Assembly (NCBI GenBank): GCA_002395775.1
Contig: DGUV01000055.1
Span: 2,213 to 8,386, forward strand
Direction of reading: 5' to 3'
Length of the DNA: 6,174 nucleotides
Source: Prevotellaceae bacterium UBA4301
GTDB lineage: Bacteria > Bacteroidota > Bacteroidia > Bacteroidales > Bacteroidaceae
Part shown: piece after piece, positions 1 through 5,499 of the stretch
Layout of the letters: every line of letters begins with the position of its first letter
Numbering within the stretch: the first letter of the stretch is position 1
Position numbers and translations under genes: made by a program
The notes under the pieces: model-generated
Databases searched by the model: none
What the model was told of the DNA's origin: nothing
What the model saw: only the letters and a program-made list of their open reading frames with translations

Positions 1-2
1 AG

Positions 3-1295
3 CAGAAGGCCATCGTGGCAGCTACTCAACAGGCAAACATTCTTGCTGCTGCCGCTGCTGCTGGTATCGAAGCTACTGACCTCTCAACGCTCAACGCTCA
101 ACTTGAGGCGTACTATACAACCGTTGCTTCTACCGCCACCATCAAGAGCGCTACCGCTGGAAATACTGAAGATTGGGTGCTCACACAGCCTGAAAAGATT
201 ACCGAAACGAAGGACTACGGAGGCAATGCATACAATGTAGGTGCATACGGTGGCGAACTCTATCAGCGTCATGGCACTGTGAGCCAAACCGTCACCGTAC
301 CTCATGCAGGTCTCTATAAGTTGACACTGAATGCTCTCTACCGCCAAGGTAGCAGAGAAAACTGCTATGCGCTTGGTCAGAAAGGATACGAACTGAGCAA
401 TGCCTATGTCAGCGTGAACGACACCTATTTTGCTCAAATCCCATCATGGTACAGCGGTTGTGCTTCCGCCAGCGACCCTGACAACACCGACCAAGCTACC
501 GCACGAATCAACGCTGGGCAATACAAGATGGAAATCTATGCTTATATCGATGACTCCAAAACAGCAACCATCAAGGTGAATGTGCCTGGATTTGTGCCAC
601 TTGGCTGGTGTCTCTTCAACAAATTCACCCTGACGGAATATGCCAAGAATATGACCATCGATGAATCGGAGGCGGAGGCTCCTGAAATCTGCGACTGTGC
701 TCAAGTGACACTGATTCGCACACTCAAAGGCGGTCAATGGAACGGTTTCAGTTTGCCTTTCAGCCTAAGCGCTCAGCAACTTGCATCTTCTCCTCTCAAC
801 GGTGCTTCCATCAAGCAGTTCGTTGCAGCCAACGACAACGTCATCACCTTGACAGATGCTACCGAGATGGTAGCTGGCGAACCATACTTCATCAAACCAG
901 AAGCCGACATCTCGAATCCTGTTTTCTCTGCTGTTACTGTCATGAATCCTGAAGAGGGTGTGAAGGGTGACGGCGAATATAAAGTGGCTACCCACCTCTA
1001 CAACACAGAACTTGCCACCGACGGTAGTGTAGCTTACGTATCCACCATTGACAGCCACATCAAGAAACTGACCTCTGGTGGCATCAAGGGACTGCGCTCT
1101 TACTTCCAAATTCCTACAGGCAACGAAGTGAAGCCGCTCGTTCTGAAGTTTGACGATACCACCGACATTGTGGAAGTGACAAAGGACGGACTTGAGACGA
1201 AGAATACTGTCATCTACAATCCTGCTGGTCAACGTTTGCAACAGCTACAGCGCGGCGTGAATATCGTCGATGGCAATAAGATTGTTGTTAAATAA
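3..1295 (+). CDS. Secreted multidomain protein, C-terminal part (5' end outside window)
   Basis: The reading frame is open to the left edge (codons run from position 3), so the true start and signal peptide lie outside; the GTG at 15 is only an internal codon. Numbering from that GTG: residues 1-48 are an Ala/Thr-rich linker containing LSTLNAQL; about 50-210 form a beta-rich module with GLYKLTLNALYRQG, a PSW segment, NAGQYKMEIYAY and a closing W-x-x-FNKFTLTEY, the pattern of a jelly-roll carbohydrate-binding-like domain; about 225-385 form a second module (RTLKGGQWNGFSLPFS, AGEPYFIKP, IKGLRSYFQIP) that I recognise from large secreted Prevotella proteins but cannot assign a function. Residues 397-426 (YNPAGQRL...VNIVDGNKIVVK) resemble the short C-terminal tail linked to type IX secretion in Bacteroidota. 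The first module is related to one in the downstream GH51 enzyme. A catalytic domain may precede it, but none is visible. Probably extracellular or surface-attached; role in glycan use is inferred. Confidence 0.85.
   Translation, partial: QKAIVAATQQANILAAAAAAGIEATDLSTLNAQLEAYYTTVASTATIKSATAGNTEDWVLTQPEKITETKDYGGNAYNVGAYGGELYQRHGTVSQTVTVPHAGLYKLTLNALYRQGSRENCYALGQKGYELSNAYVSVNDTYFAQIPSWYSGCASASDPDNTDQATARINAGQYKMEIYAYIDDSKTATIKVNVPGFVPLGWCLFNKFTLTEYAKNMTIDESEAEAPEICDCAQVTLIRTLKGGQWNGFSLPFSLSAQQLASSPLNGASIKQFVAANDNVITLTDATEMVAGEPYFIKPEADISNPVFSAVTVMNPEEGVKGDGEYKVATHLYNTELATDGSVAYVSTIDSHIKKLTSGGIKGLRSYFQIPTGNEVKPLVLKFDDTTDIVEVTKDGLETKNTVIYNPAGQRLQQLQRGVNIVDGNKIVVK
83..106 (+). repeat. Heptamer repeat inside coding sequence (AACGCTC type)
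   Basis: Units read AACGCTC (86-92), AACGCTC (93-99), then a diverged AACTTGA (100-106), preceded by a partial CTC at 83-85. The run encodes LSTLNAQL in the linker ahead of the first beta module. It matches in type the AACTCTC heptamer at 3347-3374, which yields the same peptide phase. Confidence 0.6.
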
Positions 1296-1328
1296 TTTGT
1301 TCAATCACTCATTCATAAGATAAACATT

Positions 1329-1499
1329 ATGAGAAAGATATATCAGTACCCTACGCTAAGGGTCATTAGCATTATCGATGAACAGCCCATTGCACTTTCC
1401 AACGTCATTGAGGAGGACGATGTCTATATCAACCCAGAGACCATGGAGGAAGGCGATGGCAGCGAAGCCGTGAAATCAAATCCATACTCTTTATGGTAA
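1329..1499 (+). CDS. Small acidic protein of unknown function (56 aa)
   Basis: An ATG at 1329 opens a 56-codon frame ending in TAA at 1497-1499; an in-frame TAA lies just upstream, so this is the only sensible start. The protein begins MRKIYQYPTLRVISIIDEQ, continues with a strongly acidic middle (IEEDD, EEGDG) and ends SNPYSLW. The opening (basic residues, then IY-x-x-P-x-L-x-V) is the look of short proteins often found in Prevotella and Bacteroides genomes, for which I know no function. There is no signal peptide, membrane segment or cysteine. It starts 33 bp after the preceding stop with no terminator between, so co-transcription with the upstream secreted protein is likely. The leader (ATAAGATAAACATT) is A/T-rich without a Shine-Dalgarno core, normal for Bacteroidota. 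It could be a chance ORF, but its spacing and family-like start argue for a real gene. Confidence 0.6.
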   Translation: MRKIYQYPTLRVISIIDEQPIALSNVIEEDDVYINPETMEEGDGSEAVKSNPYSLW

Positions 1500-1509
1500 A
1501 AATCAAAAA

Positions 1510-1537
1510 GTTTAACGTTTAACGTTTAGCGTTTAAC
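1510..1537 (+). repeat. Heptamer tandem array, 4 x GTTTAAC
   Basis: Four consecutive 7-bp units: GTTTAAC, GTTTAAC, GTTTAGC, GTTTAAC. The array contains stop codons on both strands when read through (TAA in each direction), in keeping with its intergenic position. It begins 10 bp after the stop of the small ORF. Confidence 0.9.
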
Positions 1538-1540
1538 GAA

Positions 1541-1560
1541 GTTACATTTCTCTGCGAAAA
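1541..1560 (+). repeat. Separator element copy 1
   Basis: This 20-bp stretch (GTTACATTTCTCTGCGAAAA) recurs at 1597-1616 with 17 of 20 positions identical. It separates the first heptamer array from the second. Confidence 0.7.
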
Positions 1561-1561
1561 A

Positions 1562-1589
1562 TGAAACTTGAAACCTGAAACTTGAAACT
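1562..1589 (+). repeat. Heptamer tandem array, 4 x TGAAACT
   Basis: Four consecutive 7-bp units: TGAAACT, TGAAACC, TGAAACT, TGAAACT. The unit sequence differs from the array at 1510-1537, but the unit length and copy number are the same. On the plus strand it reads into TGA stops; the minus strand is stop-free. Confidence 0.9.
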
Positions 1590-1596
1590 CAATCAG

Positions 1597-1616
1597 GTAA
1601 CATTTCTCCGCTAAAA
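1597..1616 (+). repeat. Separator element copy 2
   Basis: Second copy of the 20-bp element at 1541-1560 (GTAACATTTCTCCGCTAAAA), three mismatches. Its last four bases are also the first four of the octamer array that follows. Confidence 0.7.
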
Positions 1617-1644
1617 CTTAAAAACTTAAAAACTTAAAAACTCA
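1613..1644 (+). repeat. Octamer tandem array, 4 x AAAACTTA, abutting the GH51 start
   Basis: Four consecutive 8-bp units: AAAACTTA three times, then AAAACTCA. The array ends at 1644, four bases before the GH51 ATG at 1649, so it occupies the whole ribosome-binding region. Since Bacteroidota translation favours A-rich leaders, this array probably acts as the translation leader. Copy number could affect expression, but that is inference. Confidence 0.85.
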
Positions 1645-1648
1645 ATGC

Positions 1649-4600
1649 ATGCGTAGAACACTTTCCTTTATCATATTCATCTTCAGCGCGGTATTTGTCT
1701 CGGCGCAAGTAACGTTCAACTTCTCTACTGCCCAGCGCGGTCCTGTTATCGGTCCGTTACACTACGGCATCTTCTATGAGGAGATTAACCATGCAGGTGA
1801 TGGCGGTATCTATGCCGAACTCATCCGCAATGGCTCGATGGAAGAAAACAGTAACAACCCCGACCACTGGTGGACAATCGGCAATGCCACCTTCAGCATT
1901 TCTTCGCAAAACCTGATTAATGCTGCACAGAAACGTGCCATGCACCTCAACCTCAACAAGGCGGGCGATGGAACGCGTAACATCGGCTACTGGGGTATCA
2001 ATATCGTCAAAGGACAGAAGTACCGTGCCTCGTTCTGGCTGCGTACTGTCAATCACTGGGCAGGCGACATCACTCTGACTCTCGAAAGCTACGAAGGTGC
2101 CGACCTCGGTCATGCAGTGGTGAAGGTGGAAGAGGACACCCAATGGAAGAAATACACTGCTGAAATCACCGCAACAGGCTCCTATCAACTCGGTTGGTTC
2201 GCCATACGTGGATCGCAGGCAGGTACGATATACTTGGATTGTGTGAGTTTGATGCCACCTACCTTCAAGGACCGAGAAAATGGTATGCGTCCCGATCTTG
2301 CCGAGAAGCTGGCAGCACTGCACCCCAAGTTCATGCGCTTCCCTGGAGGTTGCTACGTAGAGGGTGGCAACCGCTATCAGTGGCGTCACACCGTCGGTCC
2401 CGTTGAGGAACGCCTGGGCATCTACAATAGTCATTGGGGCTATCCTGTTTCGAACGGAATGGGCTATCACGAGTTCCTGCAGCTGGCAGAAGACCTTGGT
2501 GCAGAGCCTCTCTTTGTGGTCAATGTGGGAATGGGACACGGCTGGTGTCAGGACTATCAACACATCGAAGGTTTTATTCAGGAGGCGTTGGACGCTATTG
2601 AATATGCCAACGGCGACGTCACCACCTATTGGGGAGCCAAACGTGCCGCAGCTGGTCATCCCGAACCTTTCAATCTGCGCTTGATGGAGATAGGCAACGA
2701 GAACTATAACTACACATCCACCGACAACAGCGACCAGAGCGACCACTATGCAGAGCGCTACTATCAATTCTATCAGGCCATCAAGGCACGCTATCCCGAG
2801 ATGACGCTGATCGGTAACAGCGACTGGGGTTCGGACTATCCTACGTGGCGCAATCCATATCCTTTGGAAGTCATCGATGAGCACTTCTATCGCTCCCCCG
2901 ACTGGTTTGCGTCGATGTACCATAAGTACGACAACTACAGCCGTAGCAGCAACAAGGTTTATAACGGAGAGTATGCTGTGACACAGGATTTTGGCACCAA
3001 TGGCACCTTGAAAGCTGCTCTAGGTGAAGCTATCTATATGGCAGGACTGGAGCGCAACTCCGATGTCTGTGTGATGGCAAGTTATGCTCCCATCTTCATG
3101 AACGAGAACGAGTCGCAATGGCGCCCCGATATGATACACTACAACGCCCACTCATCCTTCGGCACTCCTTCCTACTGGACGCAGCAGATGATGTCCTCAA
3201 CCGTTGGTCATCAGAACATCACATGGACAGAAACAGGCAACTCGGTCAGTCTCGCCCAAGGTGCACGGCTCGGACTGGGTTCGTGGGCAACGGATGCCAC
3301 TTATAGCAATATCCGCATCACCGATGCAGATGGCAAGGAAATCTATAACTCTCAACTCTCCACATTCAACTCGCCAGCCTCTACTCGTGGAACAGCACAC
3401 GTTATCGATGTTATCACCGACAACTGTACCATCGAATTGGATGCCGTGAAGAACAGTGGTGACGAGGGCTTCCTCGTTTGCTTTGCCTACGCCGACGGCA
3501 ACAACTATGCTTGGTGGAATCTTGGTGGTTGGGGTAACGTGCGACACGGTATAGAACAGGCAATCAGTGGTACAAAATCAACCCTCGCAACGGCTGACGG
3601 TACCATCGAGAAGGGTAAGACCTACCATCTCAAGATGATTCGCAACGGACTGAACACACGCTGCTATATTGATGATAAGCTCATTCACAATGTTACGCTT
3701 TCTACTTCCGGAGGACAGAGCCTCTATCTCTGTGCTTCCCTGAACGAGGCCGAGGATGCTGCCATCGTCAAGGTCATCAATTACAATGGCACGGACGTTC
3801 CAACGACATTCCGTTTCAGCGATGCCACCATCGGCGGAGAGGCAAAACTGCGCGTGATGAGCAATCCCGACAACTATGCAGAGAACTCGATGGACGACCC
3901 GATGAAGGTCAGTCCAAAGGAACGTACCCTCTCGGTGACAAAGCTGGAGGACTCTCCTGAAGAAACGGCTATCTCCTACATGGTCCCTGCCTATTCACTC
4001 TCGGTCATAACCATTCCGCTTTCCCATGTCAGTGCCGATGCTGGTGGAACGACAGCCACACCTCCAACACCTGCTATCAGCTATAGCTTCGATTCCGGAA
4101 AGCCAGAGGACGATGCGGGAACACTCAGCGGTTCGTTGGAAAATGATGCCACCATCCTGCAACTCTCTGACGGTGGCACAGCGCTTTACACAGGCACTGC
4201 TTCTGCGTCCTTGAATAACCAAGGCTATTTCGACCTTGGTTATGATGCTGCGGCAGCTATCTGCAGGGTCATCAACGGAGAAGCCTACAGTGTCAGTCTC
4301 AACATCATGCTCGCAGGGCCAGGTCACCTGAACGACTTCTGCTGGGCGTGGAACGTGAACAACGGCACATCGAGCTACGTTGGACTGATTAACCAGGCTG
4401 GCAACCGAAACTGGTACTTCGAAAAGTTGCGCTCAGGTACTTGCAAGGCAAGTTCCAACGCAGGACTCAACCAACAGCAGTGGCACAATATCACCGTCAG
4501 TGCCGATGCCACAGCCGTACGCCTTTACATCGATGGTCAGTTGCGTGCCACAGCCAATCCTGTCACCACGCCGCTTTCCCTTCTGAATTCCACCCAAGCA

Positions 4601-5449
4601 TGGTTGGGTCGTAGTCCATTTGCTGGCGATGCTCGCATGACCGATACCTTCTTCGACGACCTGCGCTTCTACGACTGTGCACTGACTCCAGAACACATAC
4701 GTGCCCTCTTTGCCGAAGCCACAGAGAAGAGCACCGATTGTCCTGCCTTGCAACCTGAGCCCGACACCGAAGCTAATGCTGAAGCCATCGCCCTCATTAA
4801 TGGTGGCACGGAAGTAGATATTACCGCACTGCTCAAGAATCCTGATTTCGCAGATGGAAGCATGGGTTGGGAAGGAACGTCCTTCAGCGCTGCTCCTGGT
4901 ACCGTGGCAGAGCACTTCTACCAACTTTTCGACAGCTATCAGATACTGAAGAACATGCCTGCCGGACAATATCGCTTGGAATGGCAGGGCTTCTATCGCA
5001 ACGGCAATATCCAGAACGCATGGCAGCGACACACGAAGGGGACTGAGGACTATGCCGAGGTCTATGCATCCCACGCTTCGACGCCTATGCTCTCGTTGTT
5101 CGATGCATCCGCACCTTACACTTACAATCCTTATACTTATCCTGACAACGTTGCTACAGCGGAAGAGGCTTTCGCTGCCGGACACTATGCCCAACACCTC
5201 GACTTCGAGCTGTCCGAAACGAGTGATTTGCGCATCGGTTTGCGTCATTTCACGCCTTCGGTATATGACTGGACTTGTTTCGACAACTTCCGACTCATCT
5301 ACGTCAACGATGCCAATGGCATGGAAGAGGTGCTAAGTGATGAAGCGAAACATCCTTCCGACGCTATCTATGACCTAAGCGGACGGAAAGTGAAACCTAC
5401 CGCCCAAGGACTCTACATTCGCAACGGAAAGCTTTTCTTCGTGAAATAG
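1649..5449 (+). CDS. Secreted multidomain GH51 alpha-L-arabinofuranosidase
   Basis: A 1266-residue enzyme predicted to release terminal arabinofuranose from plant arabinoxylan or arabinan outside the cytoplasm. Residues 1-19 are a signal peptide with cleavage after VSA (before Q20). The GH51 start (GPLHYGIFYEEINHAGDGG, 34-52) is followed by a CBM4_9-like beta insert (about 70-200), then the barrel (FMRFPGGCYVEGG, 228-240). E351 in MEIGNEN is the expected acid/base and E441 in YNGEYAV the expected nucleophile. The C-terminal beta-sandwich (478-515, resuming at 690-790) is interrupted by a ConA/DUF1080-like domain (about 517-688). A LamG-like domain (about 806-1020, ending DDLRFYDCALTPEHIRALF), a jelly-roll-like module (1060-1219) and a sorting-type tail (1236-1266, YDLSGRK...NGKLFFVK) follow. 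Family members without these extras are roughly half this length. ATG 1649 is chosen because it places the signal peptide at the N-terminus; the ATG at 1645 is out of frame and stops after three codons. Confidence 0.93.
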   Translation: MRRTLSFIIFIFSAVFVSAQVTFNFSTAQRGPVIGPLHYGIFYEEINHAGDGGIYAELIRNGSMEENSNNPDHWWTIGNATFSISSQNLINAAQKRAMHLNLNKAGDGTRNIGYWGINIVKGQKYRASFWLRTVNHWAGDITLTLESYEGADLGHAVVKVEEDTQWKKYTAEITATGSYQLGWFAIRGSQAGTIYLDCVSLMPPTFKDRENGMRPDLAEKLAALHPKFMRFPGGCYVEGGNRYQWRHTVGPVEERLGIYNSHWGYPVSNGMGYHEFLQLAEDLGAEPLFVVNVGMGHGWCQDYQHIEGFIQEALDAIEYANGDVTTYWGAKRAAAGHPEPFNLRLMEIGNENYNYTSTDNSDQSDHYAERYYQFYQAIKARYPEMTLIGNSDWGSDYPTWRNPYPLEVIDEHFYRSPDWFASMYHKYDNYSRSSNKVYNGEYAVTQDFGTNGTLKAALGEAIYMAGLERNSDVCVMASYAPIFMNENESQWRPDMIHYNAHSSFGTPSYWTQQMMSSTVGHQNITWTETGNSVSLAQGARLGLGSWATDATYSNIRITDADGKEIYNSQLSTFNSPASTRGTAHVIDVITDNCTIELDAVKNSGDEGFLVCFAYADGNNYAWWNLGGWGNVRHGIEQAISGTKSTLATADGTIEKGKTYHLKMIRNGLNTRCYIDDKLIHNVTLSTSGGQSLYLCASLNEAEDAAIVKVINYNGTDVPTTFRFSDATIGGEAKLRVMSNPDNYAENSMDDPMKVSPKERTLSVTKLEDSPEETAISYMVPAYSLSVITIPLSHVSADAGGTTATPPTPAISYSFDSGKPEDDAGTLSGSLENDATILQLSDGGTALYTGTASASLNNQGYFDLGYDAAAAICRVINGEAYSVSLNIMLAGPGHLNDFCWAWNVNNGTSSYVGLINQAGNRNWYFEKLRSGTCKASSNAGLNQQQWHNITVSADATAVRLYIDGQLRATANPVTTPLSLLNSTQAWLGRSPFAGDARMTDTFFDDLRFYDCALTPEHIRALFAEATEKSTDCPALQPEPDTEANAEAIALINGGTEVDITALLKNPDFADGSMGWEGTSFSAAPGTVAEHFYQLFDSYQILKNMPAGQYRLEWQGFYRNGNIQNAWQRHTKGTEDYAEVYASHASTPMLSLFDASAPYTYNPYTYPDNVATAEEAFAAGHYAQHLDFELSETSDLRIGLRHFTPSVYDWTCFDNFRLIYVNDANGMEEVLSDEAKHPSDAIYDLSGRKVKPTAQGLYIRNGKLFFVK
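3347..3374 (+). repeat. Heptamer repeat inside GH51 coding sequence (AACTCTC type)
   Basis: Units read AACTCTC (3347-3353), AACTCTC (3354-3360), CACATTC (3361-3367) and AACTCGC (3368-3374): two perfect and two diverged copies. They encode NSQLSTFNS (residues 567-575) within the ConA-like insert. The peptide is the same phase as LSTLNAQL encoded at 81-104. Confidence 0.6.
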
Positions 5450-5458
5450 GTGATACTT

Positions 5459-5489
5459 ATTCATGTCCTTCGGGGGGGGGGACATGAAT
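5459..5489. terminator. Hairpin between convergent genes, likely bidirectional terminator
   Basis: ATTCATGTCC at 5459-5468 is perfectly complementary to GGACATGAAT at 5480-5489, giving a 10-bp stem. It starts 10 bp after the GH51 stop and ends 10 bp before the stop of the minus-strand gene, the position for a shared terminator. The 11-base loop is TTCG plus a G run; the run totals ten G (5472-5481). Neither side has a good T-tract, so termination strength is uncertain. Confidence 0.7.
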
Positions 5490-5499
5490 TCACTCATTG

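Noticed and set aside
15..17. GTG at 15 as the real start of the first gene
   Set aside because: The frame is open to the left edge, there is no signal peptide after it, and it lies in an Ala-rich linker; the gene is simply cut by the window.
1289..1299. TAATTTG as a possible Bacteroidota -7 promoter element (TAnnTTTG) before the small ORF
   Set aside because: The spacing is one base short and I see no convincing -33 element; co-transcription from upstream explains the gene better.
1510..1644. Repeat cluster as a CRISPR array
   Set aside because: Units are 7-8 bp and directly adjacent, without 25-40 bp repeats or unique spacers, and no cas gene is present.
1757..2923. Long open frame (388 codons) on the minus strand opposite the GH51 gene
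   Set aside because: It lies fully antisense to recognised GH51 motifs, and its translation shows no recognisable domain. It is a by-product of codon bias in the sense gene.
4433..5248. 271-codon open frame on the minus strand opposite the C-terminal modules
   Set aside because: It is antisense to clear LamG-like and terminal-module sequence, with cysteine- and arginine-rich, domain-free translation.
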